From Pseudomonas sp. ANT_J12 (GTDB lineage: Bacteria; Pseudomonadota; Gammaproteobacteria; Pseudomonadales; Pseudomonadaceae): a stretch of DNA of 64,000 nt. Below the pieces are notes generated by a model. The model was not told the origin of the DNA and did no database searches. It was given only the letters and a program-made list of their open reading frames with translations. The stretch is taken from NCBI RefSeq assembly GCF_008370045.1, contig NZ_VOBN01000009.1, positions 62,001-126,000 on the forward strand, given 5' to 3'. This document shows positions 40,745 to 49,698 of this stretch, piece after piece (the first letter of the stretch is position 1; each line of letters starts with the position of its first letter). Position numbers and translations under genes: made by a program.

Positions 40745-41935
40745 TTAGCTGTCGTTGCGCTGCCCAACCAGACTGTCCACCGACGGCACCCGCGTGTCGC
40801 TTTCCATCTGCGTGTCATGTTCGATCTGATGACTGAACCGGTCCAGTGAACCCTTGGCCGGCTGTGCATCGCTGGCAAATACCGGCGGGCTCAGGATATA
40901 CGCGCCGAGCAAGCGACTGAGCGCCGCCAGGCTGTCGATGTGCGTCCGTTCATAGCCGTGGGTCGCGTCGCAACCAAACGCCAGCAGCGCGGTGCGGATG
41001 TCGTGCCCGGCGGTGACCGCCGAATGGGCGTCGCTGAAGTAATAGCGGAACAAGTCGCGGCGCACTGGCAATTCATTGTCACTGGCCAGCCGCAGCAGAT
41101 GCCGCGACAGGTGATAGTCATACGGCCCGCCGGAATCCTGCATCGCCACGCTGACCGCGTGTTCGCTGGAATGCTGGCCCGGGGCAACCGGCGCAATGTC
41201 GATGCCGACGAATTCGCTGACATCCCACGGCAACGCGGCCGCCGCGCCACTGCCGGTTTCTTCGGTAATGGTGAACAGCGGATGACAATCGATCATCAGC
41301 TCTTCGCCGCTGTCGACAATGGCTTTCATCGCCGCCAACAGTGCAGCCACCCCGGCCTTGTCATCGAGGTGACGAGCGCTGATATGGCCGCTTTCGGTGA
41401 ACTCCGGCAACGGGTCGAAAGCAACGAAATCGCCGACACTGATCCCCAGGGAATCGCAATCGGCGCGGGTGGCGCAGTAGGCATCCAGGCGCAACTCGAC
41501 GTGATCCCAACTGATCGGCATCTCATCCACAGCGGTGTTGAACGCGTGCCCGGAGGCCATCAACGGCAACACGCTGCCACGGATCACGCCGTTGTCGGTA
41601 AACAGGCTGACCCGGCTGCCCTCGGCAAACCGGCTGGACCAGCAGCCGACCGGGGCCAGGGTCAGGCGCCCGTTGTCCTTTATCGCGCGCACGGCTGCGC
41701 CGATGGTGTCCAAGTGCGCGGACACCGCGCGATCGGGGCTGTTCTTCTTGCCCTTGAGGGTGGCGCGAATGGTGCCGCGCCGGGTCATCTCGAACGGAAT
41801 GCCCAGCTCTTCGAGCCGCTCGGCGACGTAACGCACGATGGTGTCGGTGAACCCGGTCGGGCTGGGAATGGCGAGCATCTCCAGCAGGACTTTTTGCAGG
41901 TAGTTGAGGTCCGGTTCGGGGATTTTGCTGGTCAT
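40745..41935 (-). CDS. M42-family peptidase of the NAGGN osmoprotectant system
   Basis: A 396-residue metallo-aminopeptidase. Metal ligands lie in VSAHLDTIG (His, Asp), ARHLDDKAGVAALL (bridging Asp), TITEETGSGAA (Glu-Glu), VGIDIAPV (Asp) and FGCDATHGYERTHIDSL (His). The order after the amidotransferase and the GNAT/ATP-grasp synthetase is the conserved NAGGN operon, whose product is the compatible solute N-acetylglutaminylglutamine amide. The peptidase probably degrades or recycles it when salt falls. It is separated from the synthetase gene by a REP pair, so expression may differ. Confidence 0.88.
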   Translation of the reverse strand: MTSKIPEPDLNYLQKVLLEMLAIPSPTGFTDTIVRYVAERLEELGIPFEMTRRGTIRATLKGKKNSPDRAVSAHLDTIGAAVRAIKDNGRLTLAPVGCWSSRFAEGSRVSLFTDNGVIRGSVLPLMASGHAFNTAVDEMPISWDHVELRLDAYCATRADCDSLGISVGDFVAFDPLPEFTESGHISARHLDDKAGVAALLAAMKAIVDSGEELMIDCHPLFTITEETGSGAAAALPWDVSEFVGIDIAPVAPGQHSSEHAVSVAMQDSGGPYDYHLSRHLLRLASDNELPVRRDLFRYYFSDAHSAVTAGHDIRTALLAFGCDATHGYERTHIDSLAALSRLLGAYILSPPVFASDAQPAKGSLDRFSHQIEHDTQMESDTRVPSVDSLVGQRNDS

Positions 41936-41959
41936 GGAAACTCCTGATGAGGTGACGAC

Positions 41960-42068
41960 TGATCGTTCCTACGCTCTGCGTGGGAATGCAGCCAGGGACG
42001 CTCTGCGTCCCAAGAGCGGACGCGGAGCGTCCGAGGAGTCATTCCCACGCAGAGCGTGGGAACGATCA
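41960..42068. repeat. REP pair (TGATCGTTCCCACGC class, one base change)
   Basis: Arms TGATCGTTCCTACGCTCTGC and GCAGAGCGTGGGAACGATCA inside the NAGGN operon, between synthetase and peptidase genes. Confidence 0.88.
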
Positions 42069-42077
42069 TGAAGGGGG

Positions 42078-43823
42078 TTAAACCGCCGGCTGACTATGGG
42101 GAAACAACAAATCCACAAACCGCTCCGCCGTCGGCTGCGGTTCATGATTCGCCAGCCCGGCGCGTTCATTGGCTTCGATAAACACATACTCCGGCTGGTC
42201 GGCCGCCGGCACCATCAGGTCGAGCCCGACCATCGGGATATCCAGCGCCCGCGCCGCACGCACGGCGGCGTCCACCAGGGTCGGATGCAGGATCGCGGTG
42301 ACATCCTCCAGCACGCCACCGGTATGCAGATTCGCCGTGCGCCGTACGAACAGATGCTCACCCGCCGGCAGAATGCTGTTGTAGTCGTAACCCGCCGCTT
42401 GCAAGGTGCGCTGGGTTTCGTGGTCCAGCGGAATCTTGCTTTCGCCGCTGGTAGCCGCTTGCCTGCGTCGGCTCTGGGCTTCGATCAGCGCACCGATGGA
42501 ATGCTGGCCGTCACCGACCACTTCCGCCGGCCGCCGAATCGCGGCGGCGACCACTTCAAAACCGATCACCACAATCCGCAGGTCCAGGCCTTCGTGGAAG
42601 CTTTCCAGCAGCACCCGCGAATCAAACTTGCGCGCCGCTTCGATGGCTTGCTGAACCTCTTCAATGGTCTGCAAATCCACCGCCACGCCTTGACCCTGTT
42701 CACCGTCCAGCGGCTTGACCACCACCCGTTCGTGCTCGTCGAGAAACGCCAGGTTGTCGTCGCCGTTGCCCGCCAGTTGCTGGGAGGGCAGGTTCAAGCC
42801 GGCGGCCTTCAGCACCTTGTGGGTCAGGCTTTTGTCCTGACACAGGCTCATGCTGATAGCGCTGGTCAGGTCGCTCAGGGACTCGCGACAACGCACCCGG
42901 CGCCCGCCATGGCTGAGGGTAAACATCCCGGCGTCGGCGTCATCCACCTGCACATCAATGCCGCGCCGATGGGCTTCCTCGACGATGATCCGCGCATAAG
43001 GATTGAACTCGGCCTCCGGCCCCGGCCCAAGGAACAACGGCTGATTGATGCCGTTCTTGCGCTTGATCGCGAAGGTCGAGAGGTTACGAAAACCGAGCTT
43101 GGCGTACAGGCTTTTCGCCTGGCGGTTGTCGTGCAATACCGACAGGTCAAGGTAGCTCAGACCCCGGCTCATAAAGTGCTCGATCAAATGCCGCACCAGC
43201 ACTTCACCGACACCGGGCCGCGAACAATGCGGGTCAACCGCCAGGCACCAGAGGCTGCTGCCGTTTTCCGGATCGTTGTAGGCCTTGTGGTGATTGAGGC
43301 CCATGACGCTGCCGATGATCGCGCCGCTGTCTTCATCTTCCGCCAGCCAATACACCGGGCCGCCCATATGACGCGGGGTCAGCAACGACGGGTCGATCGG
43401 CAACATGCCGCGCGCCTGATACAGCAGGTTGATCGCCTGCCAATCGGCGTCGCTCTGGGCCCGGCGAATGCGAAAGCCGCGAAACACCCGGGTCGACTGG
43501 CGGTAATCGCTGAACCACAGGCGCAAGGTGTCGGACGGATCGAGGAACAACTGCGCCGGTTCCAGCCCCAGCACTTGCTGGGGCGCGGCGACGTACAAGG
43601 CGATGTCGCGCTCGCCGGGCTGCTCGTTGAGCAACTCCTGGGCGATGCTCGCCGCGTCAGGGAACGTGTGGCCGATCAACAACCGGCCCCACCCGCAATG
43701 CACGGCAATCGGCGCGGCGTTCAATTCGCTGCCGTCTTCGGCCAGGCGCGCCTGCAAGCGTTCGTAGGAAGGGGACTGACCGCGCAACAAGCGTTGGCTG
43801 TAAGCCGAGGCGTGGGGTTTCAT
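42078..43823 (-). CDS. N-acetylglutaminylglutamine synthetase (GNAT plus ATP-grasp)
   Basis: A 581-residue fusion. Residues about 95-280 are a GNAT acetyltransferase (WCLAVDPHCSRPGVGEVLVRHL is the acetyl-CoA loop). Residues about 310-575 are an ATP-grasp ligase (VVKPLDGEQGQGVAVDL, VLLESFHEGLDLRIVVIG, VFIEANERAGLANHEPQP). It acetylates glutamine and joins it to a second glutamine in making N-acetylglutaminylglutamine. It follows the amidotransferase gene by 3 nt. Domains, order and neighbours agree with the described osmoadaptation operon of Pseudomonas and Sinorhizobium. Confidence 0.92.
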   Translation of the reverse strand: MKPHASAYSQRLLRGQSPSYERLQARLAEDGSELNAAPIAVHCGWGRLLIGHTFPDAASIAQELLNEQPGERDIALYVAAPQQVLGLEPAQLFLDPSDTLRLWFSDYRQSTRVFRGFRIRRAQSDADWQAINLLYQARGMLPIDPSLLTPRHMGGPVYWLAEDEDSGAIIGSVMGLNHHKAYNDPENGSSLWCLAVDPHCSRPGVGEVLVRHLIEHFMSRGLSYLDLSVLHDNRQAKSLYAKLGFRNLSTFAIKRKNGINQPLFLGPGPEAEFNPYARIIVEEAHRRGIDVQVDDADAGMFTLSHGGRRVRCRESLSDLTSAISMSLCQDKSLTHKVLKAAGLNLPSQQLAGNGDDNLAFLDEHERVVVKPLDGEQGQGVAVDLQTIEEVQQAIEAARKFDSRVLLESFHEGLDLRIVVIGFEVVAAAIRRPAEVVGDGQHSIGALIEAQSRRRQAATSGESKIPLDHETQRTLQAAGYDYNSILPAGEHLFVRRTANLHTGGVLEDVTAILHPTLVDAAVRAARALDIPMVGLDLMVPAADQPEYVFIEANERAGLANHEPQPTAERFVDLLFPHSQPAV

Positions 43824-43826
43824 CGA

Positions 43827-45599
43827 TCAGAGTCCTTGTTCACTGAGCCACAGGTTCAGCGCCGCCAATTGCCACAGCTTGGAGCCGCGCAACGGGGTCA
43901 ACTGGCCTTGGGGATCGGTCAGCAGGCGGTCGAGCATGGCCGGGTTGAACAGGCCGCGATCCTGGCTTGGATCGAGCAGCAGTTCGCGCACCCAGTTCAG
44001 CGTGTCGCCCTGCAAATGCTTGAGGCCGGGCACCGGGAAGTAGCCCTTTTTACGGTCGATCACTTCACTTGGGATGACCAGTCGCGCGGCTTCTTTCAAC
44101 ACTTGCTTGCCGCCGTCCGGCAGTTTGAATTTGCCCGGCACCCGGGCCGACAGTTCCACCAGGCGATAATCGAGAAACGGCGTACGCGCTTCCAGGCCCC
44201 AGGCCATGGTCATGTTGTCGACGCGTTTGACCGGGTCGTCCACCAGCATGATCGTGCTGTCCAGACGCAGGGCTTTGTCCACCGCTGCATCGGCGCCGGG
44301 TTGTGCGAAATGTTCCTTCACGAAGTCGCCAGCGGCGTCATTCGCGGTCAGCCATTTTGGCTGCACGGTGGCGGCGTAGTCCTCGTAGCTGCGGTCGAAG
44401 AACGCCTCGCGATACGCCGCGTACGGATCGGCGGCGCCGTCCACTTGCGGGTACCAGTGATAACCGGCGAACAACTCATCCGCGCCCTGGCCGCTCTGCA
44501 CAACCTTGCAGTGCTTGGCCACTTCCCGGGACAACAGATAGAAGGCGATGCAGTCATGGCTGACCATCGGCTCGCTCATGGCGCGGAACGCCGCGGGCAG
44601 TTGCTCGATGATCTCGCTTTCCTGAATGCGCAGTTGATGGTGCTGCGTGTTGTAGTGCTTGGCGATCAGGTCCGAATACTGGAATTCGTCGCCGCGCTCG
44701 CCGCCGGCATCCTGGAAACCGATGGAAAAGGTCGAGAGGTTTTCCACCCCGACTTCACGCAACAGACCCACGAGCATGCTCGAATCGACACCGCCCGAAA
44801 GCAGCACGCCCACATCGACGGCGGCACGCTGACGGATGGCGACGGCATCGCGGGTGCTGTCGAGCACGCGGTCGCGCCAGTCTTCCAGGGTCAGGTTCAG
44901 CTCATCGGCGTGGGGGCCGTAGGGCAGGGTCCACCAGGTTTTCTGCTCGGTGGTGCCATCCGCCTCGATGCGCATCCAGGTCGCGGGCGGCAGTTTCTCG
45001 ATGCCGGCGATCAAGGTGCGCGGGGCCGGGACCACCGCGTGGAAATTCAGGTAATGATTGAGCGCCACCGGGTCGAGCATCGGGCTGATATCGCCGCCCT
45101 TGAGCAGCGCCGGCAGAGCCGAGGCAAAGCGCAAGCGTTGGCCAGTACGCGACAGGTACAACGGCTTCACGCCGAGACGGTCACGGGCGATGAACAGGCG
45201 CTGGGCGTCACGTTCCCAAATCGCGAAAGCAAACATGCCGTTGAGCTTGGGCAGCAATGCTTCGCCCCAGGCGTGATAGCCCTTGAGCAGCACTTCGGTG
45301 TCGCCGCCGGAATAGAAGGCATAGCCAAGCGCTTCAAGCTCGGTGCGCAGTTCCGGGAAGTTGTAGATCGCGCCGTTGAAGGCCAGGGACAGGCCCAGTT
45401 GGTTGTCGATCATCGGCTGCGCCGAGCCGTCCGACAGGTCCATGATTTTCAGGCGACGATGGCCCAGGGCAATCGGCCCTTGGCTGTGAAAACCCCACGC
45501 ATCCGGGCCACGCGGGGCCAGGTAATGGGTGATTCGTTCAACGGCCGCGAGGTCCGCAGGTTGATGATCAAAGCGTAACTCGCCAGCTAATCCGCACAT
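43827..45599 (-). CDS. N-acetylglutaminylglutamine amidotransferase (asparagine synthetase-like)
   Basis: A 590-residue asparagine-synthetase-type enzyme. The start must be at 45599, because the glutaminase nucleophile Cys2 follows the initiator (MCGLAGE); an upstream in-frame start would block it. Residues 2-190 are the glutaminase domain (RGPDAWGFHS, LAFNGAIYNF). Residues about 230-560 are the synthetase domain with the ATP-pyrophosphatase loop LLSGGVDSSMLVG. It converts the dipeptide's end to an amide, giving NAGGN. First gene of the three-gene operon; the 259-nt gap upstream probably holds its osmotically controlled promoter, though no clear box was found. Confidence 0.93.
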   Translation of the reverse strand: MCGLAGELRFDHQPADLAAVERITHYLAPRGPDAWGFHSQGPIALGHRRLKIMDLSDGSAQPMIDNQLGLSLAFNGAIYNFPELRTELEALGYAFYSGGDTEVLLKGYHAWGEALLPKLNGMFAFAIWERDAQRLFIARDRLGVKPLYLSRTGQRLRFASALPALLKGGDISPMLDPVALNHYLNFHAVVPAPRTLIAGIEKLPPATWMRIEADGTTEQKTWWTLPYGPHADELNLTLEDWRDRVLDSTRDAVAIRQRAAVDVGVLLSGGVDSSMLVGLLREVGVENLSTFSIGFQDAGGERGDEFQYSDLIAKHYNTQHHQLRIQESEIIEQLPAAFRAMSEPMVSHDCIAFYLLSREVAKHCKVVQSGQGADELFAGYHWYPQVDGAADPYAAYREAFFDRSYEDYAATVQPKWLTANDAAGDFVKEHFAQPGADAAVDKALRLDSTIMLVDDPVKRVDNMTMAWGLEARTPFLDYRLVELSARVPGKFKLPDGGKQVLKEAARLVIPSEVIDRKKGYFPVPGLKHLQGDTLNWVRELLLDPSQDRGLFNPAMLDRLLTDPQGQLTPLRGSKLWQLAALNLWLSEQGL

Positions 45600-45858
45600 A
45601 AAGTCCTTACCGGTTTTTCCGTTGGGGAGGGTCATTCGAGTCCGCGCCAAAACGGCGGGTACTCTGAAACTGACCCGGTGGGTTGGCGGGAGTTTTAGAT
45701 CGATCGGTTATAAGTAGCGGGGGCGGGGTGTTGCGGACGGTAGGCACAACAGCCGTGTCGCGGGTGGTTTTCCCCCGCGAGACTCAAGTGCTGGAGCGAT
45801 TGACCGACGAGGCGATGGAAGGGGTCGATCTGGGTTTACAGGTCTTGTTGCGGTCTGC

Positions 45859-47838
45859 TCAACTGCTGCGAATCAACCGGCGCAAGGCAAAGCGATTCGG
45901 GTGACAGGCCTCGGCCACGCTGCGTGGCAACGGCAACGGTTCGTTGTCCAGCCACGCCGCCAGCAGCTCACCGGACAGCGGCGCGGTGATCAAGCCCCGT
46001 GAGCCGTGGCCGCTGTTGACGTACAAGCCGTCGAGCCAGGGGCAGGGTACGTCGGGCACCTGCCGGGCGTCCTTGCTCAGGGCGGCATAGGCCAGGTTAA
46101 ACGCCTCGCCATCGGCGAGTGGTCCGACGATGGGCAGGTAATCGGGGCTGGTGCAACGGAACGCGGCGCGACCTTGCAGCTGTTCGGCGTCGAGTTGATC
46201 GGCGTGCAGGCGGGTGACCAGATCGCTGGAGATTTCTTCCAGCAATTGCAGGTTGCCCAAGTGTTCGGCGGCGGTCGGCGTCAGGTCGTCGCTGGTGAAA
46301 TCGAAGCTCGCGCCCAGGGTGTGTTCGCCCAGGCGTGCCGGCGCCACGTAACCTTCGGCGCAAACCACCGTGGCCAGACTCTGGCTCTCGGTGGTTTGTG
46401 CCAACCGGGTGATTTGCCCGCGAATGCGTTTGAGCGGCAGGTCGGCGCTTTGTGCGAAACGCTTGATCTCGGCGGCGCCGGCCAGCACCACCACCGGAGC
46501 ACTGGCGAGCAGGGTGTCGCCGTCCCAGGCTTGCCACTGGTCATCGACCTTGCGCAACTCCAGCACATCGCGATGGGCCAGCAATTGCACATTGGGTTGC
46601 GAAGCCTGCCACTGGCACAGCGCCGGCGGATGCACCCAGCCACCCTCGGGGTAGAACAAGCCGCCATGGGCCAGCGCAATGCCGGCCCGGGCCTCGGCGT
46701 GGGGCTGATCCAGCACGTGCAGCAAGTCGGCAGGAAACGCCGCCGCCAGTTGCGCCTGACGCTCGCCTTCCTTGGCATTGAACGCCAGTTGCAGCACGCC
46801 GCAGCCATCCCAGTCGACGCCGCGCTGCAACTGTTCGAGCACCCGCCGGGTATGGCCGAAACCGCTGACAATCAGTTGCGATAACGCCGTGCCGTGGGCC
46901 GACAGTTTGAGGTACAGCACGCCTTGGGGATTGCCCGAAGCTTCCTGGGCGATATCGGCGTGACGTTCCAGCAACCGCACCTGCCAACCCCGCGCCGCGA
47001 GACTGGCGGCACTGGCGCAACCGGCCAGCCCGGCGCCGATCACCAGGGCGCGGCGTTCGCCGTTATGTGGCGCAGGGCGAGCGAACCAGGGCTTGGCAGG
47101 CGTCGGTGCCGGTGTCTCAGAAGGCCAACCGACAAAAGCACCGCGCAGGATTTCCCATTTATGGCCGATGCCCGGCGTGCGCTTCATCTTGAAGCCCGCT
47201 GCGTTGAGCAAACGCCGGACCCAACCGGTGCTGGTGAAGGTACTGATTGTGGAATCGGGAGCGGCCAGGCGCGCCAGTTCGGCGAACAGCTCGGCGGTCC
47301 ACATGTCGGGGTTTTTCGCCGGGGCAAAACCGTCGAGAAACCACGCGTCGATCTGCGCGTCCAGCTGCGGCAACTGTTCCAGCGCATCGCCGATCAGCAA
47401 GGTCAGGGTCACCCGGCCGTTATCCAGCACGAGGCGTTGAAAGCCTTGATGAATCGCCACGTACTGGGCCAGCAATTGATCGGCGAACGGCTTGAGTTCC
47501 GGCCACAACGCCAGCGCCCGTTGCAGGTCCGGGGCGGTCAACGGGTACTTTTCCACGCTGACAAAATGCAGGCGCGCACCGGCCACCGCTTGTTCTTCGA
47601 ACAGTTGCCAGGCGCAGAGGAAATTCAACCCGGTGCCGAACCCGGTCTCGCCAATCACCAGGCGCCCGTCGGCGGGTAACGCGGCGAAGCGCTCCTTCAG
47701 GCGGTTTTGTTCGATGAACACATAGCGGGTTTCCTCCAGCCCGGACAGGTCGGAAAAATACACATCATCGAACACCCGCGAGTACGGGCGTCCCTGGTCG
47801 TCCCAGTCGAGCTGGGCGTTAGGCAATTCAGGGTTCAT
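45859..47838 (-). CDS. mnmC: tRNA 5-methylaminomethyl-2-thiouridine synthesis bifunctional protein MnmC
   Basis: A 659-residue fusion that finishes the mnm5s2U34 modification of tRNA. The N-terminal part (1-250) is the methyltransferase (VIGETGFGTGLNFLCAWQL). The C-terminal part (about 260-655) is the FAD oxidase that removes the carboxymethyl group (ALVIGAGLAGCASAASLAARGW and the GLYVNSGHGSRGLITAP end motif). Both halves look complete, and the length is normal for the family. It is followed on the other strand by no partner gene. Confidence 0.95.
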   Translation of the reverse strand: MNPELPNAQLDWDDQGRPYSRVFDDVYFSDLSGLEETRYVFIEQNRLKERFAALPADGRLVIGETGFGTGLNFLCAWQLFEEQAVAGARLHFVSVEKYPLTAPDLQRALALWPELKPFADQLLAQYVAIHQGFQRLVLDNGRVTLTLLIGDALEQLPQLDAQIDAWFLDGFAPAKNPDMWTAELFAELARLAAPDSTISTFTSTGWVRRLLNAAGFKMKRTPGIGHKWEILRGAFVGWPSETPAPTPAKPWFARPAPHNGERRALVIGAGLAGCASAASLAARGWQVRLLERHADIAQEASGNPQGVLYLKLSAHGTALSQLIVSGFGHTRRVLEQLQRGVDWDGCGVLQLAFNAKEGERQAQLAAAFPADLLHVLDQPHAEARAGIALAHGGLFYPEGGWVHPPALCQWQASQPNVQLLAHRDVLELRKVDDQWQAWDGDTLLASAPVVVLAGAAEIKRFAQSADLPLKRIRGQITRLAQTTESQSLATVVCAEGYVAPARLGEHTLGASFDFTSDDLTPTAAEHLGNLQLLEEISSDLVTRLHADQLDAEQLQGRAAFRCTSPDYLPIVGPLADGEAFNLAYAALSKDARQVPDVPCPWLDGLYVNSGHGSRGLITAPLSGELLAAWLDNEPLPLPRSVAEACHPNRFALRRLIRSS

Positions 47839-47948
47839 GGCGGGCTCGGCAACGGCAAGGCGGGCATTCTAGCTGATCAGGGCGTCGGTGCTTGATCCAT
47901 GGCAGGTTCCAATGACTTTGCATCAGGGAGAATCTGGCGCCGGACTAA

Positions 47949-47978
47949 TGTGGCGAGGGGGCAAGCCCCCTCGCCACA
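47949..47978. repeat. Minimal REP hairpin (TGTGGCGAGG class)
   Basis: TGTGGCGAGGGGG and CCCCCTCGCCACA joined by GCAAG-type centre, with no middle sequence. It looks like the two outer arms of a REP pair fused after loss of the inside. Confidence 0.8.
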
Positions 47979-48081
47979 AGAGCCACAAATCACTTCTGCC
48001 AAAAAAACGGCCATACGGAATTTCTCTGATACCCATCAGGTCAATCCGCTAGTCTTGCTCAATCTAGGAACGGAGCCGCCC

Positions 48082-49596
48082 ATGTTCGAATCTGCCGAAA
48101 TCGGTCACGCCATCGACAAAGAAACCTACGACACCGAAGTGCCGATCCTGCGTGAAGCCTTGCTCGAAGCGCAGTTCGAACTTCAGCAGCAGCAACGCTT
48201 CCCGGTGATCATTTTGATCAACGGCATCGAAGGCGCCGGCAAGGGCGAGACGGTGAAGTTGCTCAACGAGTGGATGGACCCGCGCCTGATCGAGGTGCGC
48301 ACCTTCGACCAGCAAACCGACGAAGAACTGGCGCGACCACCGGCCTGGCGCTACTGGCGGATGCTGCCGGCCAAGGGCCGCATGGGAATTTTCTTCGGCA
48401 ACTGGTACAGCCAGATGTTGCAAGGGCGGGTCCATGGCTTGTTCAAGGACCCGGTGCTGGATCAGGCGATCAACCAGGCCGAGCGCATGGAGAAAATGCT
48501 CTGCGACGAAGGCGCGCTGATCTTCAAGTTCTGGTTCCACCTCTCCAAGAAACAGATGAAAGCGCGGCTCAAGGCCCTTGCCGACGATCCGTTGCACAGC
48601 TGGCGCATCAGTCCGCTGGACTGGCAGCAATCGAAAACCTACGACAAATTCGTCAAGTACGGCGAGCGCGTGTTGCGCCGAACCAGCCGCGATTACGCGC
48701 CGTGGCACGTGATTGAAGGCGCGGACCCGAATTACCGCAGTCTGGTGGTCGGCCAGATCCTGCTCGAAGGTCTGCAAAATGCCCTCAAGCGGCCCAAGAT
48801 CCACCCCGACAAGGTCAACGCCGCGCCGTTGCCTACCCACATCGATCAAATCAACCTGCTCGACAGCCTCGACCTGACCCAGCGCCTGGACAAGGACGAT
48901 TACGAAGAACAACTGATTACCGAGCAGGCGCGTTTCTCAGGGCTGATGCGCGACAAACGCATGCGCCAGCACGCCCTGGTGGCGGTGTTCGAAGGCAATG
49001 ACGCGGCGGGCAAGGGCGGGGCGATCCGTCGGGTCGCGGCGGCCCTCGACCCACGCCAGTACAGCATCGTGCCGATTGCCGCGCCGACCGAAGAAGAGCG
49101 GGCGCAACCTTACCTGTGGCGGTTCTGGCGGCACCTCCCGGCCAAGGGCAAATTCACCGTGTTCGACCGCTCCTGGTACGGCCGGGTACTGGTGGAGCGC
49201 ATCGAAGGGTTCTGCCCGCCGGCGGATTGGCTGCGGGCCTACAGCGAGATCAACGATTTCGAAGAGCAGATCGCCGAGTCGCACGTCATCGTCGTCAAGT
49301 TCTGGCTGGCCATCGACAAGCAGACCCAACTGGAGCGCTTCCAGGCCCGGGAAGAGATCCCCTTCAAGCGCTTCAAGATCACCGAGGACGACTGGCGCAA
49401 TCGCGACAAGTGGGACGCTTACCGCGCGGCGGTCGGCGACATGGTCGATCGCACCAGCACCGAAATTTCGCCCTGGACCCTGGTGGAAGCCAACGACAAG
49501 CGCTGGGCGCGGATCAAGGTGTTGCGCACCATCAACCGGGCGCTGGAAGAGGCGTTTGAAAAAGCCGACAAGAAGGCCAGCAAGCACAAGAAGTGA
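48082..49596 (+). CDS. pap: Polyphosphate:AMP phosphotransferase (two-domain PPK2)
   Basis: A 504-residue enzyme that phosphorylates AMP to ADP with inorganic polyphosphate. Two PPK2 domains stand in tandem. The first has Walker A GIEGAGKGETV (residues 48-58). The second has GNDAAGKGGAIRR (about 305-317) followed by the lid VFDRSWYGRVLVERIEGF. Two fused domains are typical of the class II AMP-using enzymes of Pseudomonas and Acinetobacter. The ATG at 48082 has AGGAACGGAG upstream; in-frame extension to 47899 would run through the REP hairpin. Confidence 0.9.
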   Translation: MFESAEIGHAIDKETYDTEVPILREALLEAQFELQQQQRFPVIILINGIEGAGKGETVKLLNEWMDPRLIEVRTFDQQTDEELARPPAWRYWRMLPAKGRMGIFFGNWYSQMLQGRVHGLFKDPVLDQAINQAERMEKMLCDEGALIFKFWFHLSKKQMKARLKALADDPLHSWRISPLDWQQSKTYDKFVKYGERVLRRTSRDYAPWHVIEGADPNYRSLVVGQILLEGLQNALKRPKIHPDKVNAAPLPTHIDQINLLDSLDLTQRLDKDDYEEQLITEQARFSGLMRDKRMRQHALVAVFEGNDAAGKGGAIRRVAAALDPRQYSIVPIAAPTEEERAQPYLWRFWRHLPAKGKFTVFDRSWYGRVLVERIEGFCPPADWLRAYSEINDFEEQIAESHVIVVKFWLAIDKQTQLERFQAREEIPFKRFKITEDDWRNRDKWDAYRAAVGDMVDRTSTEISPWTLVEANDKRWARIKVLRTINRALEEAFEKADKKASKHKK

Positions 49597-49698
49597 AACG
49601 ATGGTTGCGCATACGCGGGGTGAATGATTGTCGCGGTCGGTAATGGGGTGGACTTATGCTCGGTCCACTCTCAACCGACCACAACAATGAGGTATGCC

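Noticed and set aside
42096..45578. A 1160-codon open frame on the plus strand
   Set aside because: It is antisense to the two NAGGN synthesis genes, which have clear catalytic motifs; long antisense frames are common at this GC content.
45683..45904. 73-codon plus-strand frame between the NAGGN and mnmC genes
   Set aside because: Enters mnmC antisense; no motif. The gap is more likely promoter region.
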